DNA of 35,247 nt from assembly GCA_030917925.1 (NCBI GenBank), contig JAUPTV010000126.1, positions 1 to 35,247 on the forward strand, read 5' to 3'. The notes under the pieces are model-generated. The model searched no databases and had not been told where the DNA came from. It saw only the letters and a program-made list of their open reading frames with translations. The first letter of the stretch is position 1. Each line of letters opens with the position of its first letter. Positions 8,225-16,599 of the stretch are shown here, one piece after another. The translations under genes were made by a program, and so were the position numbers. Source of the DNA: Pseudomonadota bacterium (lineage in GTDB: Bacteria; Pseudomonadota; Gammaproteobacteria; Competibacterales; Competibacteraceae).

Positions 8225-8856
8225 ATGACTATCGCCGGATCTTTGCTGACGGTTTATGGGGCAATAACGTCGTCTTCGTGCAGATGCTGGCGCTCTGTCC
8301 GTTGATGGCGGTCACGACGACCGCGACGAACGGCCTGGGGATGGGATTGGCGACAACCTGGGTTCTGCTGTCCGCCAATATCGTCATTGCCAGCCTGCGG
8401 CACTGGATTGCCCCGGAAGTGCGCATTCCCGTTTTTGTGCTGCTAATTGCCTCGCTGGTGACGCTGGCCGATATGGCGATCAATGCCTGGCTGCACGAGT
8501 TGTACAAGGTGTTGGGGCTGTTTATCCCGCTGATCGTCGTCAACTGCTGCGTACTGGGTCGCGCCGAAGCTTTTGCTTCCCGACAACCAGTACTCGCTTC
8601 AGCCGCCGACGGTCTGGCAATGGGCTTGGGGTTGACGCTAGCGCTGGTGCTGATCGGGGCTTGCCGGGAAGTGCTGGGCAGCGCGACCCTGTTTGCGCAG
8701 GCGTCGCTGCTACTCGGCCAGAGCTTCGCCTTTCTGGAAATCGTGCTGATTCAAGACTATTCCGGCTTTTTATTGATGTTGCTGCCGCCCGGCGGGTTTC
8801 TGGTCCTGGGATTTCTACTGGCTGGCCGACGGTTGCTGGAGCGGCCCCGGCCATAA
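8221..8856 (+). CDS. rnfE: RnfE, membrane subunit of Rnf complex
   Basis: A 211-residue hydrophobic protein homologous to RnfA/NqrD with about six transmembrane segments. It has the paired cysteine motifs LALCPLMAV (near residue 26) and VNCCVLGRAEAF (near residue 108), which with RnfA form the membrane-embedded [2Fe-2S] site in related complexes. The start overlaps the rnfG stop as ATGA. NqrD is a close relative, but the position between rnfG and rnfH and the presence of RnfB/RnfC with ferredoxin-type clusters identify this as Rnf and not Na+-NQR. Confidence 0.94.
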   Translation: MNDYRRIFADGLWGNNVVFVQMLALCPLMAVTTTATNGLGMGLATTWVLLSANIVIASLRHWIAPEVRIPVFVLLIASLVTLADMAINAWLHELYKVLGLFIPLIVVNCCVLGRAEAFASRQPVLASAADGLAMGLGLTLALVLIGACREVLGSATLFAQASLLLGQSFAFLEIVLIQDYSGFLLMLLPPGGFLVLGFLLAGRRLLERPRP

Positions 8857-8872
8857 ATTGAGGAGGCTGATT

Positions 8873-9160
8873 ATGCAAGTGAGCATTGCTTACGCGGAAC
8901 CGGGGCAACCCTTCTGGCAATCTGTCGAGGTTGCCGAGGGCAGCACCGCACAACAGGCCATTGAAAGCTCCGGCCTTCTGACCCGCTATCCGCATCTGAA
9001 TTTGAAAAAGAACCGGATCGGGATTTTCGGCAAGATGACCAAACTGACTGCACGGCTTGAAGCGGGCGACCGGGTGGAGATTTATCGGCCGATTACCGTC
9101 GATCCGAAAACTATCCCGCAACGGAAAATCGCCGCGCTGGATGAGGAAGACGATGATTGA
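8873..9160 (+). CDS. rnfH: RnfH family protein
   Basis: A 95-residue soluble protein of the RnfH (UPF0125) family, a ubiquitin-like beta-grasp fold. Recognisable parts are MQVSIAYAEPGQPFWQSVEVAEG at the start (quoted as MQVSIAYAEPG onward), the LKKNRIGIFGKMTKL segment and RVEIYRPITVDPKTIPQRK near the end. ATG 8873 is preceded by GAGGAGG at 8860-8866, which decides the start over the in-frame codon at 8858. It closes the rnf operon, 16 nt after rnfE. Its biochemical role is not settled in the literature known to me; it accompanies nitrogen-fixation rnf clusters. Its end lies 15 nt from the convergent ubiH stop, with no obvious hairpin terminator between them. Confidence 0.9.
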   Translation: MQVSIAYAEPGQPFWQSVEVAEGSTAQQAIESSGLLTRYPHLNLKKNRIGIFGKMTKLTARLEAGDRVEIYRPITVDPKTIPQRKIAALDEEDDD

Positions 9161-9175
9161 ATGGGTGCTGCTGCT

Positions 9176-10408
9176 TCACGCGGTCAGCGCCAGTCCCCGC
9201 GCCAGTTTCGGCAGGCGTCCATGCAGTCCCATGGTTTGGCGGGCGAACGCATGTTTGAGCGGCGGCAACGCATCGAACGCCAGCAGCCCCAGATGACGGG
9301 CGGCCCGCACCGGCCACAGCGGATTGGCGAACAGCCGGTTCAACGCATCGGTGAAAGCCATCGTCTGCCGCTGATCCCAGCGCCGCCAATTGGCGTAACG
9401 ATTCAGCGTGGTCAAAGCACCAATATCCTCGCCGCTGCGCAGGGCCTCAGCTACCACTTCCGCCAGCGCCGCGACATCGCGCAGGCCCAGATTGAAGCCC
9501 TGACCCGCAATGGGATGCAGGGTATGGGCGGCATTGCCAATGATCGCAACGCGCTGGCGGGCGTGTTCACGGGCTTTCAGCAGAAACAGGGGATAGGCTT
9601 GCCGCCGCCCCGTCCGTTGAAACGGTCCCAGGCGGTCGCCAAACCGCGTTTGCAGCAGCGCGATGAATCCAGCGTCATCCAGCGCCATGACCGCAGCAAC
9701 TTCTGCCTCGTTCACCGTACACACCACCGCGCAACGCTGCTCGCTCATCGGCAGCAGCGCAATGGGGCCGTCGGTGGTGAAGCGTTCATACGCCACATTC
9801 TGATGCGGCAGGGTCGGCGTGACATTGGCGATAACCGCCTGTTGACCATACTCCCAGCGCAACGCAGCCACGCCCAGTTGTTCCCGCACCCGCGACTGTG
9901 CGCCATCCGCCGCGACCAGCAAGCGGGTACGGAGCGCCACCGTCTGGCCATCGCTGAGGCGGATCGTGGCGCAAGCCGCTTCCGGTTCAATCACCACGGT
10001 GTCCAGTTGGGCCGGGCAGAGCAGTTCCACTCCGTGCAGCTTCGGCAATTTCGCCAACAGCGCCGCGCCCACTTGCCGCGCTTCAGCCACATACCCCAGC
10101 GCCTCAACGCCTTCCTCGCGGCTATCGAGATGGGCGAAAGCAGGACCGCCACGCTCGGAAATATGAATGCGCTGAATCGGCGTCACTGTGGAAGCCAGCA
10201 TGTCCCAGAGGTTCAGCGTTTGGAAAATGCGTCGGGTTCCCTGCGCCAGCGCCAGGGTGCGGTCATCGTAGCCGGGATGGGCGCTGACGGTCAGCGGCGC
10301 GGCTTCGACCAGTCCAATGCGCAACTTCAGCCCTTCCAGTGCACAGGCCAGACTGGCACCGACCAGGCCACCGCCGATGATCAGCAGGTCATAGTCCAGT
10401 TGAGACAT
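9176..10408 (-). CDS. ubiH: UbiH-type FAD monooxygenase of ubiquinone synthesis
   Basis: A 410-residue UbiH/COQ6-family aromatic hydroxylase. The N-terminal Rossmann motif DYDLLIIGGGLVGASLACAL binds FAD. DDRTLAL and the conserved LLVAADGAQSRVRE (DG motif) follow, and the C-terminal IIGNAAHTLHPIAGQGFNLGLRD (GD-like flavin motif) completes the fold. UbiH adds the C6 hydroxyl to the quinone ring; UbiI and UbiF paralogs look similar, but the ISERGG and YVAEARQVG segments fit UbiH best. The start was set at ATG 10408 (MSQLDYDLLIIGGG), with GGAG about 12 nt upstream; upstream in-frame codons are not homologous. In many gammaproteobacteria it follows pepP; here the chemosensory cluster separates them. 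Confidence 0.88.
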   Translation of the reverse strand: MSQLDYDLLIIGGGLVGASLACALEGLKLRIGLVEAAPLTVSAHPGYDDRTLALAQGTRRIFQTLNLWDMLASTVTPIQRIHISERGGPAFAHLDSREEGVEALGYVAEARQVGAALLAKLPKLHGVELLCPAQLDTVVIEPEAACATIRLSDGQTVALRTRLLVAADGAQSRVREQLGVAALRWEYGQQAVIANVTPTLPHQNVAYERFTTDGPIALLPMSEQRCAVVCTVNEAEVAAVMALDDAGFIALLQTRFGDRLGPFQRTGRRQAYPLFLLKAREHARQRVAIIGNAAHTLHPIAGQGFNLGLRDVAALAEVVAEALRSGEDIGALTTLNRYANWRRWDQRQTMAFTDALNRLFANPLWPVRAARHLGLLAFDALPPLKHAFARQTMGLHGRLPKLARGLALTA

Positions 10409-10602
10409 ACCTGTTTTTATCTCCAAAATCGGCTTAATGGGGGGCAACATGAATCCATCACCGTCGTCATCTGCCACGACACTGTTCATGCATATCCCGG
10501 ATATACACTGACATAAAATCCAGTTAATTGATGTATGGAAGAGTTCATTGCCTAAAATTAATATACTCACATAACTATCATAAAATTGTCATTATTTATC
10601 GC

Positions 10603-10608
10603 TATAAT
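10603..10608 (+). promoter_or_regulatory. Possible -10 box upstream of the chemosensory operon
   Basis: A TATAAT hexamer sits in an unusually AT-rich stretch (about 10540-10690) between ubiH and the first response-regulator gene. No good -35 is found at 17 bp; a TTGTCA lies only 11 bp upstream, so a classical sigma-70 promoter is not established. The rest of 10409-10691 shows only a small ATATCCCGGATAT palindrome near 10493. Confidence 0.25.
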
Positions 10609-10691
10609 TTTCGTTTGTTCATCTATATAATTTCACCGGAGTGCCTCACTGCTCAATGACTATTCTGGAATAGCCACGGAATTATAGCATT

Positions 10692-11504
10692 ATGAATGAA
10701 AAAAAGTCCTTTGTGGTCAACCTGATTGGGATTCCTGATCATGAGCGCAGCATTCTCCGAAACATCTTCAAGCTGTCCCTCTACCGGGCCTGTACCTATA
10801 CGCTGGCGCTGAATGGCGATGTTGGTCAGATGATGCTGGTTGATGCAGACGATTCCGAAGCGCTGGCGGCGTGGCAGTCGTTGACCGTGTCCGGGAAAGT
10901 TCGTTCGCTACCGCCCTATCCACCGGAGAGTCCGTCTCATCAGGCGCTGACCATTATGATCGCCAGGGAGCAACCCGTGGAACCGGTTCCTCACTGGATC
11001 CGTCGGCCCTTCGTCGCGACCCGCGTCCTGGGCGTTCTCGATCAGGCGGCAGCCTTACCGGTCGAACCGATTCAACCCGTAGCCAGTCACGCAGAGCCGC
11101 CGGCCATCATCCAGCCTTCCAGCCTCATCGTTTCTGCGCCGAGAGCGCTGGTCGTCGACGATAGCATCACGGTCAGAAAACAGGTTGAACTTGAACTCAA
11201 ACAGTTCGGCGTTCAGGTCGATACGGCTGAGTCCGGGGAGCAGGCTTTTGAACTCATATCGCTAAAAAGCTATGACGTGATTTTTCTTGATGTTATCTTA
11301 CCTGGAATAGACGGCTATCATATTTGCAAAGCGATTAAAAAGGAAAAAACTACCAAAAAAACTCCGGTGGTTATGCTAACCAGTAAATCATCGCCTTTTG
11401 ATCGAGTGAAAGGAGCTTTATCAGGATGTGATACTTACCTGACCAAACCTGTCAAGCAATCCGCTTTTCATGGCGTCATAAAAAAGTACCTGAAATCAAC
11501 CTAG
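10692..11504 (+). CDS. Response regulator with N-terminal pseudo-receiver-like domain, copy 1
   Basis: A 270-residue protein. Residues 150-270 form a canonical receiver domain: acidic pair D156/D157 (ALVVDDS), phospho-acceptor D200 (VIFLDVILPG), T230 (VVMLTSK) and K252 (YLTKPV). Residues 1-118 form a separate domain (LIGIPDHERS, LYRACTYTLA, MMLVDADDSEALAAW, RRPFVATRVLGVLDQ) whose strand/helix order resembles a degenerate receiver; I do not recognise a named family. A Pro/Ala-rich linker joins the two. No DNA-binding output domain is present, as in PilG/CheY-type regulators. It heads the chemosensory cluster and has a tandem paralog 85 nt downstream. Function is inferred as a PilG-like output regulator phosphorylated by the hybrid kinase at 16600-20202. 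Confidence 0.82.
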   Translation: MNEKKSFVVNLIGIPDHERSILRNIFKLSLYRACTYTLALNGDVGQMMLVDADDSEALAAWQSLTVSGKVRSLPPYPPESPSHQALTIMIAREQPVEPVPHWIRRPFVATRVLGVLDQAAALPVEPIQPVASHAEPPAIIQPSSLIVSAPRALVVDDSITVRKQVELELKQFGVQVDTAESGEQAFELISLKSYDVIFLDVILPGIDGYHICKAIKKEKTTKKTPVVMLTSKSSPFDRVKGALSGCDTYLTKPVKQSAFHGVIKKYLKST

Positions 11505-11589
11505 AAATTTCAGGATACATTCAAATGTTCGAACTAGGCTGTCTGACCGAAATTCCGGTTCAAAAATGAGGGTGGCTGGCCGCTAATCT

Positions 11590-12366
11590 ATGAATGATAA
11601 AAAGCGTTTTGCCGTTGCTCTGATTGGCGTTCCCGAGTATGAGCGAACGATTATTAAAAGCATTTTTAAGCTTTCTCTCTACCGGGCTTATACTTATATA
11701 TTGACGACAGAGGGTGATCCGGGCCAGATCATCCTCGTTGACGCCGATGATCCGGATGCACTGGCGGAATGGCGGGTTTTTCAGCAACAAGAACATCCTG
11801 ATGCATCGACTACTGTAGTTCTGGTGACCAAACAGCAAACTCTGAATCAGGTGCCCTGTCAGATTCGCCGCCCACTGGTTGCGACTCGCGTCCTCGGTGT
11901 GCTGGACCAAATCGCTGTTCGCCTGCTGGCTGATCCTGAACCGGAAATTCCCCTGGAGCAGAATCAGGCTGATCTCGCCCAAACCGGAACTGCCTACTCA
12001 TCAATGGCGTTGGTGGTCGATGACAGCCTCACGATCAGAAAACAAATTGAACTGGAATTACAAGCCCTTGGCATCCGGGTTGACATGGCCGAGTCGGGTG
12101 AAATCGCTGCCAAACTGCTCATTCAGAATCGCTACGACTTGATTCTGCTCGACATCATCTTACCGGGCGTCGATGGCTATCAACTTTGCAAGACGATTAA
12201 AAAGAATAAGGCGATTAAAAAGACGCCGGTTATCATGTTGACCAGTAAATCTTCACCTTTTGACCGAATCCGGGGAGCGCTATCGGGATGCGATACCTAT
12301 CTGATTAAACCACTCGATCCCTCCAGTTTTCATAAAGCGGTTTCAAAATACGTGAAACTATCCTGA
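11590..12366 (+). CDS. Response regulator with N-terminal pseudo-receiver-like domain, copy 2
   Basis: A 258-residue paralog of the preceding gene over its whole length: IFKLSLYRA, LVDADD, IRRPLVATRVLGVLDQ, the receiver motifs and KTPVIMLTSKSSPFDR are shared. The receiver (about 137-258) has D144/D145, D188 (LILLDIILPG), T218 and K240, so it should be phosphorylatable. The N-terminal domain (1-108) and linker have diverged more than the receiver. The pair looks like a tandem duplication followed by divergence, possibly giving two outputs from one kinase. The ATG is preceded by only a weak GAGGGT-like site. No effector domain is visible. Confidence 0.82.
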   Translation: MNDKKRFAVALIGVPEYERTIIKSIFKLSLYRAYTYILTTEGDPGQIILVDADDPDALAEWRVFQQQEHPDASTTVVLVTKQQTLNQVPCQIRRPLVATRVLGVLDQIAVRLLADPEPEIPLEQNQADLAQTGTAYSSMALVVDDSLTIRKQIELELQALGIRVDMAESGEIAAKLLIQNRYDLILLDIILPGVDGYQLCKTIKKNKAIKKTPVIMLTSKSSPFDRIRGALSGCDTYLIKPLDPSSFHKAVSKYVKLS

Positions 12367-12448
12367 CTTTTTATTGCTAACGACTCCATCCGCAAGTGTT
12401 CCGACAACCGGACCGCTCATTACGGCAGGAGTGAACGGAGACTTGACC

Positions 12449-12814
12449 ATGGCTATTCGCAAAATTCTTGCCGTCGATGATTCCCCTACCGATCTGGCGA
12501 ACATCAAAACGATTGTCACTGACGCCGGATTTACCGTGGTCACTGCGACTAATGGCCGGGAAGCCGTTGAGAAAGCCAAACAGGAAAAACCGGATCTGAT
12601 CTTTCTGGACATCATCATGCCGGATATGGATGGCTATGCCGCCTGTCGCCTGCTCAATAATGAAAATGACACGAAGGGCATTCCTGTTGTGTTCGTGACC
12701 AGCAAAAACCAGAAAGCTGATCGCCTCTGGGCGCAAATGCAAGGGGGTAAAGGCTTTATTACCAAACCCTATAACGCTGACGCCATTATCGATCAACTCA
12801 AGGCACTGGTATAG
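12449..12814 (+). CDS. pilH: PilH/CheY-like single-domain response regulator
   Basis: A 121-residue stand-alone receiver: IRKILAVDDSPTD acidic pair D10/D11, phospho-acceptor D54 (LIFLDIIMPDMDG), VVFVTSK and FITKPY lysine. The sequence QEKPDLIFLDIIMPDMDGY and the KADRLWAQMQGG segment resemble PilH of type IV pilus chemosensory systems. ATG 12449 (MAIRKIL) is chosen because GGAG at 12437-12440 precedes it and because upstream in-frame codons are not receiver-like. Its place after two longer regulators and before a CheW-like gene follows the pilG-pilH-pilI order of Pseudomonas. In that system PilH acts as a second regulator or phosphate sink; the same role here is inference. Confidence 0.85.
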   Translation: MAIRKILAVDDSPTDLANIKTIVTDAGFTVVTATNGREAVEKAKQEKPDLIFLDIIMPDMDGYAACRLLNNENDTKGIPVVFVTSKNQKADRLWAQMQGGKGFITKPYNADAIIDQLKALV

Positions 12815-12849
12815 AAACTGGCCAGGAACTGCTCAGAGATCAAACGCCC

Positions 12850-13419
12850 GTGAACCCGCCATCTGACCAACCACCGCGCCGCTGGCTTCCTCCCAGTGAG
12901 GCGCTCAATCACTTCAAGCCCCCGCCCGGTGTGCTGGCAGGAACTCCGGCAGCCCGTCGCCAATCGACGCGCTATGGCTTTCGCCTCGGTGATTTCGGGT
13001 TGCTGATTGAACGAAATACGACCAGCGAATTGCTGGAGCCGACGCCCATTTACCCCTTGCCCGGTGCCCCGGAAGGGCTGCAGGGTCTGATTAACCTGCG
13101 TGGCAATCTGGCACCGGTCTTCAATCTGAAACAGATTCTGGGCCTGGATCGGGATCGGGAAAGCCGTAATGAACATCCTTGGCTCGTGGTTTTGGATCAG
13201 GGCGAAAACGCGGTGTGCTTTCATATCGACGGTTGGCCGCAAGCCGTGGTCATGGATCGTGCTCTGGATCAATCGCCACCCTTGCCGCCCCGGTTACGGC
13301 CTTATGTCAGCAGGGTCTATCTACAGGAGGGTCGGGTTTGGCTGGAATTCAACCATCGCCACTTCTTCCGAACCCTGGCTGGTCATCCCACCCCAGATAG
13401 CCCGCCGGCTAACGCATGA
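12850..13419 (+). CDS. pilI: PilI/CheW-like coupling protein
   Basis: A 189-residue protein with a CheW domain (about 40-175): YGFRLGDFGLLIE, IYPLPGAPEGLQGLINLRGNLAPVFNLKQILGL, then VVLDQGENAVCFHIDGWPQAVV. The conserved GLINLRG...PVFNL segment is the CheW signature. A Pro-rich N-terminal extension of about 35 residues precedes it. The start is GTG at 12850, as no ATG or strong Shine-Dalgarno fits better. It is expected to link the PilJ-like receptor to the PilL-like kinase. The stop overlaps the next start as ATGA (13416-13419). Confidence 0.84.
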   Translation: MNPPSDQPPRRWLPPSEALNHFKPPPGVLAGTPAARRQSTRYGFRLGDFGLLIERNTTSELLEPTPIYPLPGAPEGLQGLINLRGNLAPVFNLKQILGLDRDRESRNEHPWLVVLDQGENAVCFHIDGWPQAVVMDRALDQSPPLPPRLRPYVSRVYLQEGRVWLEFNHRHFFRTLAGHPTPDSPPANA

Positions 13420-14735
13420 ACCGCCTTTCTTCAGGATCACTTCAGAGAGTTTTGAATATGCACTCATCATGGCGTAGTTCCTGGCAAATTCACCGGATAT
13501 GGCGCTGGCAAGATGCGCCATGGCGACTGGCCCTGCTCCTTGGGCTGATCTTCCCCGGAGCTTTGCTGGCCGAAGAACCGGGAGTGACCCCAACGGCTAT
13601 CCGGGTTGGTGCGTTGATGCCACTAGGCGGCGACGATGAGATCTACGGCATCAACATCAAAAGAGGCGTTGAAGCCGCGCTGACCGGACAAACGGCGCAA
13701 GGACGAAAGCTGGCCTTTGAGGTGGTTAATGATTTCAGTGAACCGATTACTACGGTGGTTGCTAGCAATCAGTTGATCGAAAAGGGCGTTTTCGCCCTGT
13801 TGGGCAATGTCGGTACGCTCACCACGCTCAAGTTGATGCCGGTGTTGGCGTCCAATCAGTTGCCCGCCGTGGGGTTCTATACCGCCGAGGACATGAGTGA
13901 TGCCCGGGAGGTGCTGAATTTTCGTCCCAGTCATACCCAGGAGATCGGAACGCTGATCAGTGCAGCGGTGGCGGCTGGTGTTAAATCCTCCCGGATTTGC
14001 GCCTTTTTACAGAACGACGCCTATGGTCTGGCGGGCATAGCCGGATTAAAAACCGGTCTGGCTAAATTGCCGGGAACCCAGTTCGTCATCGACAAGCTTG
14101 ATCATATTGTTGATATGACGATGGGCGGTATTAATCCCGCGCTCAATAATCTGGGGCCGGTCGGATTTTATCGCCGGGGTACAGTCTATTTGCGCGATGG
14201 CTATCAATCACTGAAAGCCTGGGAGCAAACCACTGGCGAAACCTGCCAGTTAGTCGTGTTGGTGGCAGTTCCTCGCATCGCCGCCGACTTTATTATGTAC
14301 GCCCGCTATAAGAAGGAACCCTGGGTCTTTGCCGCGCTCTCGGTGACTGCCGCTGGCGATGCATTGCCCAAACTGCTCCGGGAAAATGGCTTTCGCGAAC
14401 CGATTATCATGACCCAGGTGGTTCCAGCGCTGGATACCGTATTACCTCTGCTAGCCGACGCCAGAAGCGCACTCGGCGATGCGCTCAATCCACTGAGCCT
14501 GGAAGGGTTTATTGTGGGGCGCATGTTCCTGTCGATCCTGCGCTCAATGAATGGCCCATTGACTCGCGCCAACTTTCTCCAGTCCGCCCGCCGGCAGCCC
14601 TTTGATGTGGGCGGGCTGAAAATCGATTTTACCGAGGGCAATCCAGGCTCCAATCTGGTGTTGCTGACGGTATCGGACACTGATCGCCCCCGAATGCTCA
14701 CGCCGGGGGATTGGAAATCGCTCCTGGCGCGTTAA
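13416..14735 (+). CDS. LivK-like periplasmic substrate-binding protein
   Basis: A 439-residue type-I periplasmic binding protein (Peripla_BP_6, branched-chain amino acid/amide-binding family). A long basic N-region is followed by a hydrophobic signal segment ending FPGALLA before EEPGVTP, then RVGALMPLGGDDEIYGINIKRGVEAAL, FEVVNDFSEP, ALLGNVGTLTT, and the second lobe with ICAFLQNDAYGLAGIAGL. ATG 13416 overlaps pilI by 4 nt; ATG 13458 is an alternative that would give a more ordinary signal peptide. No permease or ATPase genes accompany it; it lies between a CheW-like and a receptor gene. It probably acts as a sensory binding protein presenting a ligand to the receptor, not as a transporter component. 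The ligand cannot be told from sequence. Confidence 0.85.
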   Translation: MNRLSSGSLQRVLNMHSSWRSSWQIHRIWRWQDAPWRLALLLGLIFPGALLAEEPGVTPTAIRVGALMPLGGDDEIYGINIKRGVEAALTGQTAQGRKLAFEVVNDFSEPITTVVASNQLIEKGVFALLGNVGTLTTLKLMPVLASNQLPAVGFYTAEDMSDAREVLNFRPSHTQEIGTLISAAVAAGVKSSRICAFLQNDAYGLAGIAGLKTGLAKLPGTQFVIDKLDHIVDMTMGGINPALNNLGPVGFYRRGTVYLRDGYQSLKAWEQTTGETCQLVVLVAVPRIAADFIMYARYKKEPWVFAALSVTAAGDALPKLLRENGFREPIIMTQVVPALDTVLPLLADARSALGDALNPLSLEGFIVGRMFLSILRSMNGPLTRANFLQSARRQPFDVGGLKIDFTEGNPGSNLVLLTVSDTDRPRMLTPGDWKSLLAR

Positions 14736-14795
14736 TTGGTTGGGCGGATTTTATTCACAAATCTGGATTTTTTTATCCAAAAGGCTGGACAAAAT

Positions 14796-16574
14796 ATGGG
14801 CAATCAGAACATCCGGGTTCGTTTGACCTTGCTGATCGTTGTACAACTGGTCTTCCTCATTCTGGTCGGGGTCATCGGCTATCTGGGAATGAACCGGATC
14901 GGCGGCAGTGTGAGCCAGGTCAGCGCCATCACCGCGACTCAGGCTAATCTGGGCGCGCTCACCGAAGCGGTGCGTAACGATCTGCTCGGTCTGGTGAACC
15001 GGCTAATGCGCGGCAGCACGACCTGGGAAGATGCAGAAGCCGCATTCCCCCAAGCTGCCGACGAAGTTGATCGCAACTGGCAACGTTACCTCGAAGGATT
15101 GACTTTCCGACCCCAGGGGGTTGAGGCCAATATCGAAATAGTGCGCACGGTCAATGCCGAATTAACTACCCTGATTGAGCAGCGCGACCGCGCCCGCCTG
15201 AACCTGTTCGTCGCTAACGACCTCGACGAAATGATGAATCCCTTTTTCAAATCCATGCTGGTTTCAACGACTCAGGTTGCCGAACAATCCAGTCACGCGC
15301 TGGCAGAAGCCCAACGCACGGGTCAGCAATTTCAATCACTGATTGCGATTCTGGCGGTCGTCGGGCTATTCAGCTCGGCGCTGATCGGATTAGCGATTTA
15401 TCGCTCCATCGTCCGTCCGGTCAACCGCATCGCGGAAACTGTTCATCAGGTCAACGCCGGCGACTATATCGCCCGTACCGAACTGCAGGGCAGTGACGAA
15501 CTGGGTCAACTCGGCCGGGCTTTCGATCAGTTACTGAACGAACGGGTAGCGGCGCTGGTCGGCGCTGAACAGGAAAATGACCGGCTGAATGACTCCGTTA
15601 TCAATTTACTACAAGCGGTTTCGCAACTCAGCCAGCGGGATCTGACGATCAAGGCGCAGGTCACCGAGGATATCACCGGGCCGGTGGCCGACGCGCTGAA
15701 TCTGCTCACTGAAGAAACCGCCCGCGTTCTGCAACGGGTTATCGAGATTTCCGAACAGGTGGCCAGTGCGTCCGACATGGTGAAAGCGCAATCGGCAACG
15801 GTCATTGCGGTCGCGGATCACGAACGGCTGGCGGTCGGGCAGACCGCAGTTGATTTGGCCACTGCCGCCGAAGCGATGCAGCAGATTGCCCACCTGGCCC
15901 AGAACTGCAATACCACCGCCGAGACTGCGATTCAAACCACCCAAGCGGCACTGGAAACGGTGACGAGTACCGTGGACGGCATTAACGGCACACGCGACAC
16001 CATCCGCGAAACCGAGAAACGTATCAAGCGCTTGGGCGAGCGTTCACAGGAAATCACCGGCGTCGTGAATCTGATCAATACCATTGCGGAACGCACACAT
16101 ATTCTGGCGCTGAACGCCAGTATGCACGCGGCGTCAGCGGGTGAAGCCGGACGCGGGTTCGCAGTCGTCGCCGACGAAGTGCAGCGGTTGGCCGAAAACG
16201 CCCGTGAGGCGACGTCGCGCATTGCGACCCTGGTCAGCAATATCCAGATCGAAACGGCGGATACGGTCACCGCCATCAACACCGCCATCAGTCAGGTCGT
16301 GGATGGCAGTCGCCTGGCGGAACAGGCCGGTGATCAGATGAAGCGCACTCAGCACACGACCGCTGAGTTGGTGGCGGCGGTGCGGCAGATCGCTGACCAA
16401 TCGCGTGATCAGGCTCAACTTAGTCATGAATTGCTCGGTCGCGCTGCGCAAATTCAGGACAGCACCCAGCAAACCCGCCAGCAACTCGAAGAGCAGAACG
16501 TGCAAACCAACCAGTTAGTGGAATTTGCCCAGGGTTTGCTCAGTTCAGTGCGCGTGTTCCGGTTGCCTGCGTAA
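14796..16574 (+). CDS. pilJ: PilJ-like methyl-accepting chemoreceptor
   Basis: A 592-residue transmembrane receptor: TM1 about 10-32, periplasmic helical region about 33-180, TM2 about 181-204 ([20 protein letters not shown]), HAMP about 203-256 and a cytoplasmic signalling coiled coil to the end. The hairpin tip, about 425-465, reads [20 protein letters not shown] and then [21 protein letters not shown]; the [12 protein letters not shown] variant is PilJ-like. ATG 14796 (MGNQNIRV) is chosen over TTG 14736 because it directly precedes TM1 and AAGG lies upstream. The C-terminus lacks a CheR-docking pentapeptide, and no CheR/CheB-type gene is in the cluster, so adaptation by methylation is uncertain. 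It should activate the downstream PilL-like kinase. Confidence 0.88.
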   Translation: MGNQNIRVRLTLLIVVQLVFLILVGVIGYLGMNRIGGSVSQVSAITATQANLGALTEAVRNDLLGLVNRLMRGSTTWEDAEAAFPQAADEVDRNWQRYLEGLTFRPQGVEANIEIVRTVNAELTTLIEQRDRARLNLFVANDLDEMMNPFFKSMLVSTTQVAEQSSHALAEAQRTGQQFQSLIAILAVVGLFSSALIGLAIYRSIVRPVNRIAETVHQVNAGDYIARTELQGSDELGQLGRAFDQLLNERVAALVGAEQENDRLNDSVINLLQAVSQLSQRDLTIKAQVTEDITGPVADALNLLTEETARVLQRVIEISEQVASASDMVKAQSATVIAVADHERLAVGQTAVDLATAAEAMQQIAHLAQNCNTTAETAIQTTQAALETVTSTVDGINGTRDTIRETEKRIKRLGERSQEITGVVNLINTIAERTHILALNASMHAASAGEAGRGFAVVADEVQRLAENAREATSRIATLVSNIQIETADTVTAINTAISQVVDGSRLAEQAGDQMKRTQHTTAELVAAVRQIADQSRDQAQLSHELLGRAAQIQDSTQQTRQQLEEQNVQTNQLVEFAQGLLSSVRVFRLPA

Positions 16575-16599
16575 GCGCATTCGATCCAGGACCATCAGG

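Noticed and set aside
9161-10516. Long plus-strand open frame opposite ubiH (451 codons)
   Set aside because: It is the antisense of ubiH. Its translation is Arg/Gln/His-rich, with no family motif, while the minus strand has clear FAD motifs.
10586-10608. TTGTCA and TATAAT as a complete sigma-70 promoter before the chemosensory operon
   Set aside because: The spacer is only 11 bp, so only the -10 element is kept, at low confidence.
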